Positions 15,137 to 23,947 of a stretch of DNA of 51,866 bases are shown piece after piece (within the stretch, counting starts at the first letter, position 1; the number at the start of each line of letters is the position of its first letter). The notes beneath the pieces are model-generated. The model saw only the letters and a list, made by a program, of their open reading frames with translations, made no database searches and was not told where the DNA came from. The DNA comes from Secundilactobacillus yichangensis. Its GTDB lineage: Bacteria; Bacillota; Bacilli; Lactobacillales; Lactobacillaceae. A program made the position numbers and the translations under genes. The stretch is taken from contig NZ_BOLK01000015.1 of the NCBI RefSeq assembly GCF_016861565.1, positions 1 through 51,866 of the forward strand. The letters are read 5' to 3'.

Positions 15137-17395
15137 TTAAGCTTTCAGTTCAACCTGCTTACCCGCTAAATCAAGGGTAATTGGGTCACCTGACAAGAGC
15201 GTTAATTTTGTCCCATTTTGATCGACTCGAACTTGGATTGAACGGCCCCGGAACTGAATCCGGAACTGATAACTGTTCCACTTCTTAGGGAGGAAGGGTG
15301 CGAAGTGTAATTGATCATTACGGACCCGCATACCAGCAAACCCTTGAACGATAGCTAACCAGCCACCGGTCATGGAGGTAATATGCAACCCATCGACCGT
15401 ATCGTTATTGTAGTTATCCAGATCCAAACGAGCAGTCCGTTCATACATTTCAACGGCTTTATCCTCATAGTGAAGATCCGAAGCCAAAATAGAATGGATA
15501 GCGGCAGACAAACTTGATTCGTGAACCGTTAATGGTTCATAGAAATCAAAGTTAGCTTTCTTTTGTTCCGGCGTAAAGTCATCGATGAAGTCCCAGACAC
15601 CTTGCAAAACATCGCCTTGCTTGATATAAGGTGAGCGCAGAATCTTATCCCATGACCAGTGCTGGTTAATTGGTAACTGATCAGCTGGAATGGAAGAAAC
15701 TGGCTTAATGTCTTTGTCCAAAAAGCCATCATGCTGGACGAAGATGCCAAGCTTCTTATCCTCTGGCAGATAGAAGCGGTCAACAATGTCTTGCCAGTGC
15801 TTCTTTTCATCACCAGTAACAGCTAATTTTTTAGCAACTTCTGGTGAAACTTCCTGCAAGATTTCCAAGGTATACTTCAGCGTCCACTTAGCCAAGTAGT
15901 TCGTGTACCAGTTGTTATCAACGTTATTTTCGTACTCGTCAGGACCAGTAACACCGTGGATCATGTACTTTTGATTACGTTCGCTAAAGTGAACCCGATC
16001 AGCCCAGAACCGAGAAATTTCGGTGAGGACCTTGCTGCCTTCATTTAAGACATAGCTCTTATCGCCCGTGTAGCGAGTGTAATTATAAATAGCAAACGCA
16101 ATATCGCCATTCCGGTGAATTTCTTCAAACGTGATTTCCCACTCGTTGTGGCATTCGATCCCGTTGAAGGTCACCATTGGGAATAAGGCACCTTTAAGAC
16201 CCTGTTCCTTAGCGTTAACATAGGCACCATCTAATTGCTGGTAACGATACATCAGCAAACTGCGTGTCACTTTTGGATCCGTAATTCCCAGGTAAACGGG
16301 AACGGCAAATGCTTCGGTATCCCAGTATGTGGCACCACCGTACTTTTCACCGGTAAAGCCTTTAGGCCCGATATTCAGGCGGCTATCTTCACCGTAGTAA
16401 GTGGAGAATAGCTGGAAAAGATTGAAGCGAATCCCCTGCTGCGATTCAGTATCGCCATCGATTTCAACGTCCGACTTTTCCCAACGGTCAGCCCAGATCT
16501 TAGCATGGGCAGCAAACAAATCATCGTAAGAAGTGGCCGTTACCTTTGCACTAAGATCATTCATCGCTGCTTCCAGTTGAGCTTGCGTATCGTAGTCACG
16601 AGAAGTCACAATGGTGATACGCTTAATGATCGTGGTACTTTGGTTGGGTTTCAGTTCACCGCTAAATTGGTTGACAATTTCTTTGTCGTTTGGCTGATCA
16701 ACTTTTTCCGCTGCTAAGCCGGTTTCGTTGGTCATCTTAACACCAACGGTAAACCGCGGCGTGCCAAATGGATTTTCTTTGGTAATGGCAACGATTGCGC
16801 CATCGGTTGTATTCTGTTCCGTTTTAAGAACGTCCCAGAACCGTTCGTCATAGTTAGCGTCCTCGTTTTGAACGTCCGCATCCATCGCTGACTTAAAGGT
16901 AATCTTGACGGCATCGCTACTCTTGTTGGCAGCAGTGACGCGAATACCAACTAACTCTTTGTTAGCGACACTGATAAACCGTTCAAAGTTTAACGCAATG
17001 GCGTGACCGTTCTTGGTGACTGTAAAGGAACGGGTCAGCTTGGACTGCTTCATATCGAGGTTTAATTCGAAGTCCGAAACTTTATCCTTTGCTAAATCGA
17101 TGGGCTCGCCATCAATCAAAACGTTTAGTTTAATAAAATTGATGGCGTTAATAACTTTACCAAAATACTTAGGGTAGCCGTTCTTCCACCAGCCCACCCG
17201 GGTTTTATCTGGGAACCAGACACCGCCAAGATAAATTCCCTTTAAAGTGTCTCCTGAGTAGTCTTCTTCAAAAAAGCCGCGCATTCCCATGTATTCGTTA
17301 CCTAAACTAGTCATGGATTCTTGAAGACGCTTGTCTTCAGGATCTAATTGATGAGTAACAATATTCCAGGGGGTGACTTCAAATGTTCGTTTCAT
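15137..17395 (-). CDS. malP: Maltose phosphorylase (GH65)
   Basis: The 752-residue enzyme splits maltose with phosphate into glucose and beta-glucose 1-phosphate in the cytoplasm. It has the GH65 arrangement: N-terminal beta-sandwich, (alpha/alpha)6 barrel and small C-terminal sheet. The general-acid Glu487 lies in VTGPDEYENN, the position I recall for the Lactobacillus brevis enzyme. FNGIECHNEWEITFEE and VHESSLSAAIHS are further active-site segments. SD GGAGG precedes the ATG. It is 51 bp downstream of the transporter gene, in one operon under the malT promoter. No beta-phosphoglucomutase gene is present in the window. Confidence 0.95.
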   Translation of the reverse strand: MKRTFEVTPWNIVTHQLDPEDKRLQESMTSLGNEYMGMRGFFEEDYSGDTLKGIYLGGVWFPDKTRVGWWKNGYPKYFGKVINAINFIKLNVLIDGEPIDLAKDKVSDFELNLDMKQSKLTRSFTVTKNGHAIALNFERFISVANKELVGIRVTAANKSSDAVKITFKSAMDADVQNEDANYDERFWDVLKTEQNTTDGAIVAITKENPFGTPRFTVGVKMTNETGLAAEKVDQPNDKEIVNQFSGELKPNQSTTIIKRITIVTSRDYDTQAQLEAAMNDLSAKVTATSYDDLFAAHAKIWADRWEKSDVEIDGDTESQQGIRFNLFQLFSTYYGEDSRLNIGPKGFTGEKYGGATYWDTEAFAVPVYLGITDPKVTRSLLMYRYQQLDGAYVNAKEQGLKGALFPMVTFNGIECHNEWEITFEEIHRNGDIAFAIYNYTRYTGDKSYVLNEGSKVLTEISRFWADRVHFSERNQKYMIHGVTGPDEYENNVDNNWYTNYLAKWTLKYTLEILQEVSPEVAKKLAVTGDEKKHWQDIVDRFYLPEDKKLGIFVQHDGFLDKDIKPVSSIPADQLPINQHWSWDKILRSPYIKQGDVLQGVWDFIDDFTPEQKKANFDFYEPLTVHESSLSAAIHSILASDLHYEDKAVEMYERTARLDLDNYNNDTVDGLHITSMTGGWLAIVQGFAGMRVRNDQLHFAPFLPKKWNSYQFRIQFRGRSIQVRVDQNGTKLTLLSGDPITLDLAGKQVELKA

Positions 17396-17446
17396 ATTAG
17401 TCCTCCTTGATTACTTACGTATTGTGTGTGATAAAATTTCTTCAAA

Positions 17447-18862
17447 TTAGTCTTCGGCATCTGCTGGTTCTTCTTTAGCATCAGACTTGCGAGCCCAAAC
17501 TTCCTTCACAATGCCAACACTTAAAGCACCGAGAATCATGAAGATTCCTGAGAGCAGCAACATCGTTGGCATGTGTGAACCTAACAATGGGAACAGAGCG
17601 AAACTAGCAATCGAAGCAACGATTTGCGGCAAGCAAATACTGCTGTTGAACAGGCCCAAGTAAGTCCCCATGTTCTCTGAATCTTCGATGGCATTGGTCA
17701 AGAAAGTGAATGGGAAAGCGTTCATAGCAGCCCAAGCACATCCAATCAGGATAAATGAAATGACCAACGTATATTTATCATGAATAAAGAACATCGAACC
17801 GAAACCAATACCACCCATGATTAAACTCAGTGAGTAGTACAGCTTGTGGTGGTTGTTGCCAACCCGTGAAAGAACCAGTGCCCAGATAACGGCAGCAATG
17901 GCTTGAACGGCTGACATCACACCGTACCAGTTACCAGCAGCTTGATAACCTGCTGAAGCAACATTGGCTGTGTGCCAGACGTTGTCGGCAATGGCACCAG
18001 TTGAGTAAGTCCAAAGGTATTGGAAGCCCATCCAGCAGAAGAATTGAACCACGGAAACGGTCCAGAAAATCTTTGGCGCGGTCTTTAATGCTTCAAAGAT
18101 ACCCTTCTTTTTGCTGTCATCAGCAATACCATGATACTTAGCATAGGTAACTGGATCGTATTCTTTAACCCGGAAAACCGTTAGTAAGCAGCAGAGTAAC
18201 AGAATAATGGCACCGGCATAAAACGACCAAACAACTGAGTTAGGAACGGTCCCCTTCTTAGCCACGTTAGCAATTCCCAACGCGGTCAAAGCGTATGGAA
18301 AGATACTTGCTAATAAGGCACCGGCGTTTGATGCGAAACTTTGAATCGAGTAACCAAAACCCTTTTGCTTTTCGTTAACCATGTCACCAATCATCATCTT
18401 AAATGGCTGCATCGCAACGTTAGATGAAAGGTCCATGAACAGCAACGTAATGGCACCAAACCAAAGTGCGGCCAGCGATCCATAACCGAAACCAAGACTA
18501 CCAGCATTTGGCAGCAGGAACATGACAATCATGGCAACTACGGCACCAATCAATAAATAAGGAATTCGACGACCTAGTTTAGGCATCCAAGTCCGGTCTG
18601 AGAAATAGCCGACCAACGGCTGAACAATCATCCCAGCCAGCGGTGGCAGAATGAAGAAGAAACCTAAATTATTAGGGTCGGCACCAATGGTTTGGAAGAT
18701 CCGCCCCATGTTAGTGCTTTGAAGTTGAAACGCCATTTGCACGCCCAGAAACCCGAAATTGATCAGGAAGATAGTGCTTGTGGGTAATGATGGCAATAAA
18801 TCTTTTTTGGGTGCAGCCGCTTTGGTCGTCCCATTTGTGACATCAGATGCTGATTGTGCCAT
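17447..18862 (-). CDS. malT: MFS sugar (maltose) transporter
   Basis: The 471-residue protein has about 12 membrane segments and the MFS loop motif GYFSDRTWMPKLGRR. It resembles the group of sugar/proton symporters encoded beside maltose phosphorylase in lactobacilli, so maltose import is the likely role. The substrate is inferred from the operon. SD GAGGAGG precedes the ATG. The promoter, with MalR-type operator and cre site, lies directly upstream. The C terminus is acidic (DAKEEPADAED). Confidence 0.8.
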   Translation of the reverse strand: MAQSASDVTNGTTKAAAPKKDLLPSLPTSTIFLINFGFLGVQMAFQLQSTNMGRIFQTIGADPNNLGFFFILPPLAGMIVQPLVGYFSDRTWMPKLGRRIPYLLIGAVVAMIVMFLLPNAGSLGFGYGSLAALWFGAITLLFMDLSSNVAMQPFKMMIGDMVNEKQKGFGYSIQSFASNAGALLASIFPYALTALGIANVAKKGTVPNSVVWSFYAGAIILLLCCLLTVFRVKEYDPVTYAKYHGIADDSKKKGIFEALKTAPKIFWTVSVVQFFCWMGFQYLWTYSTGAIADNVWHTANVASAGYQAAGNWYGVMSAVQAIAAVIWALVLSRVGNNHHKLYYSLSLIMGGIGFGSMFFIHDKYTLVISFILIGCAWAAMNAFPFTFLTNAIEDSENMGTYLGLFNSSICLPQIVASIASFALFPLLGSHMPTMLLLSGIFMILGALSVGIVKEVWARKSDAKEEPADAED

Positions 18863-18894
18863 ATTGAATTCCTCCTCAAAATAGATTAAATAAT

Positions 18895-18908
18895 TGCAAA
18901 CGCTTTCT
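18895..18908. promoter_or_regulatory. cre site (CcpA) upstream of malT
   Basis: TGCAAACGCTTTCT matches every fixed position of the catabolite-responsive element TGNAANCGNWNNCW. It lies between the malT promoter and start codon, a position where CcpA represses. Confidence 0.75.
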
Positions 18909-18915
18909 ACAAAAA

Positions 18916-18957
18916 TTATTATGCAACCGTTTTCGCTTTAATGCAACCGGTTGCATT
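18916..18957 (-). promoter_or_regulatory. malT promoter overlapped by LacI-type (MalR) operators
   Basis: AATGCAACCGGTTGCATT (18940-18957) is a perfect 18-bp palindrome of LacI-family operator type. A second imperfect site, TGCAACCGTTTTCGC (18922-18936), lies beside it. On the minus strand TTGCAT within the palindrome is a possible -35, with CATAAT 17 bases downstream as -10. Bound repressor would cover the promoter. The regulator gene is immediately upstream. Confidence 0.75.
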
Positions 18958-19118
18958 AAACTTTTAAAGAAAAGCGAAATCAGAAATTCCGCCCTAGCCT
19001 ATTCTGGTGGGCTTCAATCCAATTTCACTTTTTTTCAAAAAAATTGACGTTTAATGTACTTTACACTGCTAACTACACAAACACGCTTAACCCCGCTGCA
19101 TTAGTTGTTTCAGGCAAC

Positions 19119-20081
19119 TTACCGTTCAATCGTAAAGGGGATTATTTCCGATTTTTTATCTGGATCCATAAGCACACGAACAGCTGCTGCCCCCATACTT
19201 TGGGGATAGAGTTCAACAAAGCGAACCGAAGGCCCCATCAGCAGATTATTGGTTCGATTCCGGTTAAAACAAATCAAGGGAACACTCCGATCAAGGTGTC
19301 GCCACAGTAGCTGATAAATCATTTGTCCCAATGTATCATCAGTGGTCACGATACCATCGATGGTCTGTCTGGTCATCAAGAATTGTGCCACGGCATCATC
19401 CAGCTTCATTTGACCTTTTTCGGACATTTTTAGCACTTCAGAGGGAATATTTGCCGCTGCCATCGCCTGTTGAAACCCTAATCGCCGCTTGCGCTCAAAT
19501 CCTTGCTCTGGTTCAGATTCTACAAACAGCGTCCGACTGGCGTTAAACTTTTTCAGCATATATTCACCGGCCTTTTGCCCCGCTAACTGATTATTGTTAT
19601 TAACAAATTTCTCGTCGTCAGCGTTGGGATCCCCAATGACTACGTAGGCCACTTTTTGGGCTCTTAATAGCTTAATGATTGGGTCGTTTTTCTTGGAATA
19701 AAGCAACACGAAGTAACGGATCAATCCCTGAGTGATTAACGCCGTCACGTTAGCCGATAATTCGGCCATTGTATTGGCAATCGCCACTGACAGCACACCG
19801 TTTCTCGGCCGTAATTCCCGGTTAATCCCCATTAAGATATCAACATAGAACGGATTAGCAGCTGAACTCATTTCACCAGGTGGAAACACGACTCCAATCG
19901 CGTTAGAGACACCATTGGTTAAATTCTTAGCGTTGTAGTTGGGCAAGTAGCCCATTTCATCAGCGATTGCTTTGATTTTATCCCTGGTCTTCTGACTGAT
20001 CTTGGGATGGTTATTCAACGCACGGGACGCTGTCGACACTGACACGCCGGCACGCTTAGCAATATCTCGAATTGTAACCAT
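19119..20081 (-). CDS. malR: LacI-family maltose operon repressor
   Basis: The 320-residue protein has a classic LacI headpiece (MVTIRDIAKRAGVSVSTASR ALNNHPKIS) followed by a periplasmic-binding-protein-like effector domain. The start at 20081 is fixed by SD GAAGGGAGGGG and by the conserved HTH beginning at residue 3; the open frame further upstream has no family match. It lies upstream of malT-malP on the same strand, separated by the operator region, so it most likely represses that promoter and is released by maltose or a derivative. Confidence 0.85.
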   Translation of the reverse strand: MVTIRDIAKRAGVSVSTASRALNNHPKISQKTRDKIKAIADEMGYLPNYNAKNLTNGVSNAIGVVFPPGEMSSAANPFYVDILMGINRELRPRNGVLSVAIANTMAELSANVTALITQGLIRYFVLLYSKKNDPIIKLLRAQKVAYVVIGDPNADDEKFVNNNNQLAGQKAGEYMLKKFNASRTLFVESEPEQGFERKRRLGFQQAMAAANIPSEVLKMSEKGQMKLDDAVAQFLMTRQTIDGIVTTDDTLGQMIYQLLWRHLDRSVPLICFNRNRTNNLLMGPSVRFVELYPQSMGAAAVRVLMDPDKKSEIIPFTIER

Positions 20082-20172
20082 GGCGACCCCTCCCTTCACT
20101 TTTCTCCATTGTATCAGAAAACTAACGATTCGTATTGAGCGGAATGGTGAACTCACATTTTTCAAGCGCACT

Positions 20173-20209
20173 AAAAAATTCTGAGGCATTTAGTCCCCAG
20201 AATTTTTTT
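20173..20209 (-). terminator. Terminator of the aro operon
   Basis: AAAAAATTCTG (20173-20183) pairs with CAGAATTTTTT (20198-20208). On the minus strand it ends aroE-aroF-aroB transcripts 80 bp after aroB. Confidence 0.75.
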
Positions 20210-20290
20210 AAACTATTTCAAATTTTCACAAAATGTCCTTCACGCTGTAACAATGCCTTCCCAAACATTGTCACCACGCGTTATCAACGA

Positions 20291-21367
20291 CTAATCAGCC
20301 ACTGATAAATGTAAAAATGATGCAATTTCACTACTTGGAATCGACTTGATCTTAGGTTGTCCGATGGCCGTCAGATAAACTAAATTCAAGTGCCCATGCC
20401 GGTTCTTCTTATCGTTTTTGACCTTGTCTAACACAAGCGGTGAGGTCAATAACTCATCCGTTACCGGCAAACCAACAGCCGCAAAGCGATCGCGTAATTT
20501 TGCGGTGATGCCCTTTTCCGCTAAACCAGCGTTTTCAAACACCCGCATAATTGCCACGGTTCCAATGCTGACTGCTTCGCCATGACGCAAGCCGCCATCA
20601 GCCAACGCTTCAACCGCGTGGCCAATCGTGTGCCCAAAGTTCAATAACTGACGAGTACCGCTTTCCGTTTCGTCAGCCATCACCACCGACGCCTTATAGT
20701 GAATCGAACGTGCGCTCAATTCTGGCGAGTGGGTAATCAAATCAGCTGGACTATTAATGGTCTCGATGAGTTGCCAAAAGTCACCACCTTCCAGTGCGGC
20801 CGTTTTCACAATTTCGCCGTAGCCTTCAACCAAGTCACGCTGTTTCATAGTGGCTAAGGTATCCGGGTCAACAATCACTAAATCTGGTTCGTAAAAAGCG
20901 CCAATAATATTCTTAATGTTATCCAGATCAACCGCGGTCTTACCGCCTACTGAACTGTCTACCTGCGCCAGCAGTGATGTCGGTATTTGGATAAAGGACA
21001 GCCCGCGCATGTATGACGCAGCCAATAAACCCGCTAAATCACCTGTAACGCCGCCGCCTAACGCGATAACACTGTCATCACGGTTGAAAGCATCACTAGC
21101 CATTTGACGCGCTAGATCCGCCAAGACTGTGAGTGATTTGGATGTTTCACCAGCTGGAAAAACGTAGCGGTGAACATCGAAGCCAGCCGACGTTAACGAC
21201 TCAGCAACCTGTTTTTGATACAACGGTGCCACATTATCATCGCTGACTAGCGCAATTTTTCGTGCTGACCACTGTTTTGAAACCAGTTCGCCGACCTGTT
21301 TTAGCAGGCCGCGGTCAATTAATACATCATACTTTGTCTCTGGTAACGTCACAGAAACAGTTGTCAT
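20291..21367 (-). CDS. aroB: 3-dehydroquinate synthase
   Basis: The 358-residue enzyme converts DAHP to 3-dehydroquinate, the second step of the shikimate pathway, using NAD+ and a divalent metal. NAD motif GGGVTGDLAG, IPTSLLAQVDSSVGGKTAVD, and metal ligands in EGYGEIVK, FGHTIGHAVE and LRHGEAVSIG are all present. It is the last gene of aroE-aroF-aroB; its ATG is 1 bp past the aroF stop, so translation is probably coupled. Confidence 0.95.
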   Translation of the reverse strand: MTTVSVTLPETKYDVLIDRGLLKQVGELVSKQWSARKIALVSDDNVAPLYQKQVAESLTSAGFDVHRYVFPAGETSKSLTVLADLARQMASDAFNRDDSVIALGGGVTGDLAGLLAASYMRGLSFIQIPTSLLAQVDSSVGGKTAVDLDNIKNIIGAFYEPDLVIVDPDTLATMKQRDLVEGYGEIVKTAALEGGDFWQLIETINSPADLITHSPELSARSIHYKASVVMADETESGTRQLLNFGHTIGHAVEALADGGLRHGEAVSIGTVAIMRVFENAGLAEKGITAKLRDRFAAVGLPVTDELLTSPLVLDKVKNDKKNRHGHLNLVYLTAIGQPKIKSIPSSEIASFLHLSVAD

Positions 21368-21368
21368 T

Positions 21369-22385
21369 CTAGCGCCCCGCTTCCGCTTGTTCTTGTGGCA
21401 TTTCCGTTAATAATTCACGAATAGCAAATGCTTTATCAGACAATTCTTTGAATTCGTTTGGTTTCAAAGCTTGAGGCCCATCTGAAAGCGCGTGAGCTGG
21501 ATCGTCATGAATTTCAACAACTAATCCTGAAGCACCCGCTGCAACACCAGCTAAAGCTAATGGTGTCACAAACTCAGTGTGACCTGAAGCATGGCTTGGG
21601 TCGATGATTACTGGGTAGTGGGTCAACTTCTGGAGAACAGGAACAACGCCAACATCCAAGGTGTTCCGGGTGTATTTGTTATCGAATGTTCGGATACCGC
21701 GTTCAGCAATCATAATATTGTGGTTACCACCAGCAGCAATGTATTCAGAAGCGTTTAAAATGTCGTCAACCGTTGCTGACATCCCCCGCTTCAGCATGAC
21801 AGGGATATTGGTTTTACCAACTGCTTTTAATAGTGAGAAGTTTTGCATATTACGGGCACCAATTTGGAAAATATCTGTGTATTTAGCGACCAGTTTAACG
21901 TGCTCGTCATCCATAACCTCGGTCAGAACATCCATGTTGTATTGGTCGGCAGCCTTGCGCAAGAACTTCAGGCCATCTTCACCCAATCCTTGGAATGAAT
22001 ATGGTGAAGTCCGCGGCTTGTAGGCGCCGCCACGGAGAATCGTTGCGCCGTTAGCTTTAGCAACGGCCGCCATCTTCATTACGTGTTCTTCCGACTCAAC
22101 GGAACATGGGCCAGCCATCATGGTGAAGTTGTCGCCGCCAATAATACTGTGTTTTGTTTTAATTACAGTATCTTCTGGATGAAACTCTCGGCTGCCTTGA
22201 ACCGCCTTTGGGGCACTGTCGATTAATTCCACGGCAGCAGCTCGTTCGCCAGCCGTTAACTCGTCTTCCTTGATGCCTTGAACAGCTACCCGGTTATTAT
22301 GGACGAACACTTCATGGTCGTTACCGAAGTGCTGCTGAAGTTCTGCAATAGTAGTTTGGTCGTCATTTTTTAATACAATAATCAT
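21369..22385 (-). CDS. aroF: 3-deoxy-7-phosphoheptulonate (DAHP) synthase
   Basis: The protein of about 338 residues catalyses the entry step of aromatic amino acid synthesis (phosphoenolpyruvate + erythrose 4-phosphate). It is of the type I-beta kind, with an N-terminal ferredoxin-like regulatory domain (MIIVLKNDDQTTIAELQQHF) and the barrel motifs MAGPCSVES, GGAYKPRTSPYSFQG, LKRGM and IDPSHASGH. The start at 22385 follows SD TGAGG; two in-frame ATGs just upstream overlap the SD and the aroE stop. Feedback properties cannot be told from sequence. As pathway entry enzyme it is the obvious target of the upstream attenuator. Confidence 0.93.
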   Translation of the reverse strand: MIIVLKNDDQTTIAELQQHFGNDHEVFVHNNRVAVQGIKEDELTAGERAAAVELIDSAPKAVQGSREFHPEDTVIKTKHSIIGGDNFTMMAGPCSVESEEHVMKMAAVAKANGATILRGGAYKPRTSPYSFQGLGEDGLKFLRKAADQYNMDVLTEVMDDEHVKLVAKYTDIFQIGARNMQNFSLLKAVGKTNIPVMLKRGMSATVDDILNASEYIAAGGNHNIMIAERGIRTFDNKYTRNTLDVGVVPVLQKLTHYPVIIDPSHASGHTEFVTPLALAGVAAGASGLVVEIHDDPAHALSDGPQALKPNEFKELSDKAFAIRELLTEMPQEQAEAGR

Positions 22386-22396
22386 AATTATCATCC

Positions 22397-23263
22397 TCAC
22401 TTTTTGGTGTGTTCTAGTTGTTGTGTAATTGCGTCTTTGACTTTATCAATTGGCATTTGCTGGTGCGTCCAGCGGTTAAATGAACCCGCTGCCTGCTGTA
22501 CCAGCATGCCAAGGCCGTTCATCGTGCGGCAGCCCTGCTGTTTAGCTTGGGCTAAAAATGGTGTTTCAAGCGGTGCATAGATTGCATCGGCAACCATCTG
22601 CCCAGAATGAAGGACCTTCATTACCGGTGGTGAAACTGGGCTACGCTTATCATCTGCCATACCGAGATTAGTGGTATTGACGACAACGTCCGCTTCCTGA
22701 AGAATTGCTGCCATTTGAACCTCATCTTCATAGGGTAAGACCCGAATTCGATCTGACCAGCTGGTAAGCCGTTGCTGCAATTCATTAAACGTGCTGTTTT
22801 GCCGTTTAAAGACTGTCACTTCAGCGCCTTCGTTGACCGTTGCCAGGATAACTGCTCGCCCGGCACCGCCAGCGCCTAATACCGCTACTTGCTTACCTTT
22901 CACATTGATCTGCTCATCCCGTAATGCATGAATGAACCCCTCACCGTCCGTACTGTCACCAACTAAATGACCCTCTTGGTTAATGACGGTGTTAACGGCC
23001 CCCAGTTGTTTAGCCACCGGGGTCAGCTCATCGAGAAATTCAATAATTTGCTGCTTATATGGCATCGACACGTTAATACCGAGAATCGGCAGCGCTCGCA
23101 GCGATTGGACAGCGGTTTTGAACTGTGACTGTTCAACGTCGAATGCGAGGTAAACGCTGTTGAGGCCTAGCGTCTGAAAACTCGTGTTGTGAATCAGCGG
23201 CGACAAACTGTGCCGCGCGGGTTTAGCGATAAAGCCGTATAAACTTGTGTGTGCATCAACCAA
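22397..23263 (-). CDS. aroE: Shikimate dehydrogenase
   Basis: The 288-residue NADP-dependent enzyme reduces 3-dehydroshikimate. It has the substrate motifs GFIAKPARHSLSPLIHNTSF and NVSMPYK, the NAD(P) fold GAGGAGRAVI and the C-terminal GLGMLVQQA. The start codon is TTG at 23263, with SD AAGGTG five bases away. It is the first gene of the aro operon, so it lies directly behind the candidate attenuator at 23296-23549. aroC, aroD, aroA, aroK and the prephenate branch are not in this window. Confidence 0.93.
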   Translation of the reverse strand: MVDAHTSLYGFIAKPARHSLSPLIHNTSFQTLGLNSVYLAFDVEQSQFKTAVQSLRALPILGINVSMPYKQQIIEFLDELTPVAKQLGAVNTVINQEGHLVGDSTDGEGFIHALRDEQINVKGKQVAVLGAGGAGRAVILATVNEGAEVTVFKRQNSTFNELQQRLTSWSDRIRVLPYEDEVQMAAILQEADVVVNTTNLGMADDKRSPVSPPVMKVLHSGQMVADAIYAPLETPFLAQAKQQGCRTMNGLGMLVQQAAGSFNRWTHQQMPIDKVKDAITQQLEHTKK

Positions 23264-23289
23264 TTTGTCACCTTCTTAAAGTTCTAACC

Positions 23290-23343
23290 AAAATAAAAAC
23301 GTCTCGTAATGTTTTGTTTTCACAAAACACTGCGAGACGTTTT
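23290..23343 (-). terminator. Attenuator terminator of the aro operon
   Basis: On the minus strand AAAACGTCTCG...GTTTTGT (from 23343) pairs with ACAAAAC...CGAGACGTTTT (to about 23297) over a long stem with a GAAA loop, followed by a T-rich run. It lies between the leader peptide and aroE. Its 5' arm (23332-23323, CAGTGTTTTG) is also perfectly complementary to an upstream segment (23391-23382), so two exclusive folds are possible. Confidence 0.8.
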
Positions 23344-23483
23344 GACGTCTAATTTATAACAACGGAGCTTTCCGTGTCACACAGTGTTTTGAAAACTTTC
23401 TGTGTGACCGGCAATGATACTTGAAAAACTATTGGCCGCACAGATTGCAGTGATGCGTGCCTGCAACCTGTCCGGTGTAGACA
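23344..23483 (-). promoter_or_regulatory. Alternating stem region of the aro attenuator
   Basis: Minus-strand segments: 1 = ACTATTGG in the leader ORF (23500-23493); 2 = CTGTGCGGCCAAT (23443-23431); 3 = ATTGCCGGTCACACAG (23415-23400); 4 = CAAAACACTGTGTGAC (23391-23376); 5 = terminator 5' arm (23332-23323). 1 pairs with CCAATAGT in 2, extended by a 14-of-15-bp stem (23475-23461 with 23450-23436). 2 pairs with 3, 3 with 4 (GTCACACAG/CTGTGTGAC), 4 with 5 (CAAAACACTG/CAGTGTTTTG). 1:2 and 3:4 favour termination; 2:3 and 4:5 favour read-through. Read by eye, not energy-computed. Confidence 0.65.
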
Positions 23484-23549
23484 CTACATTGACCAATAGT
23501 AGCTAAATCGATTTAATTGTCGGTTTAATGCTTTCGTATTCAGTATCAT
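23484..23549 (-). CDS. Candidate aromatic leader peptide of the aro operon
   Basis: The 21-codon ORF starts at ATG with SD AAAGGGAG at an 8-base spacing and ends RFSYYWSM-stop. Phe, Tyr, Tyr and Trp codons (UUU AGC UAC UAU UGG) are grouped near the end, exactly where the mRNA can pair with a downstream segment. These are the three end products of the shikimate pathway. This is the form of a ribosome-mediated attenuation leader: a ribosome waiting at aromatic codons would prevent pairing 1:2 and allow the antiterminator. No T-box sequence is present in this leader. The peptide itself has no recognised function. Confidence 0.75.
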   Translation of the reverse strand: MILNTKALNRQLNRFSYYWSM

Positions 23550-23588
23550 AATTGAAACTCCCTTTGCTGTTTTGATTTGTTGTATAGA

Positions 23589-23617
23589 ACAATAAACTAT
23601 TAGAATTATTCTGTCAA
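23589..23617 (-). promoter_or_regulatory. Promoter of the aro operon
   Basis: On the minus strand consensus TTGACA (23617-23612) and TATTGT (23594-23589) are 17 bases apart, about 33 bases ahead of the leader ATG. Confidence 0.7.
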
Positions 23618-23912
23618 GTATTAATCCGATTTTAATCTCATTTAATTTTCAAGAAGTCGTCTAAAACTGCATATTAGCGGTCTTTCTTACACATTAATTA
23701 ATTTTTAAAATATTATCCAGGGCTGATATCGCCTATTTTACGGTATCCTGATGAATGATTCCTTATTAGCTGGCAATGTATCCGTTAAAACTCCTAAATG
23801 AATAAAGGTGAATATGCATTCTTACATTAAAGGGATGCTTAGCATTTATGATAAAAGCAACGATCTTTTATTAATGATTATGAGAATTTCGTAAGTCACT
23901 TCATCTATCAAC

Positions 23913-23941
23913 TTGACAAATTTTAAATTATTGCGTAATGT
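23913..23941 (+). promoter_or_regulatory. Promoter of trpEG
   Basis: TTGACA (23913-23918) and TAATGT (23936-23941) are 17 bases apart, a few bases ahead of the T-box leader. Confidence 0.75.
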
Positions 23942-23947
23942 AAGTGC

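Noticed and set aside
23264-23640. T-box riboswitch for the aro operon
   Set aside because: No GGTGGCACC T-box sequence or specifier stem on either strand; the leader-peptide arrangement explains the region better.
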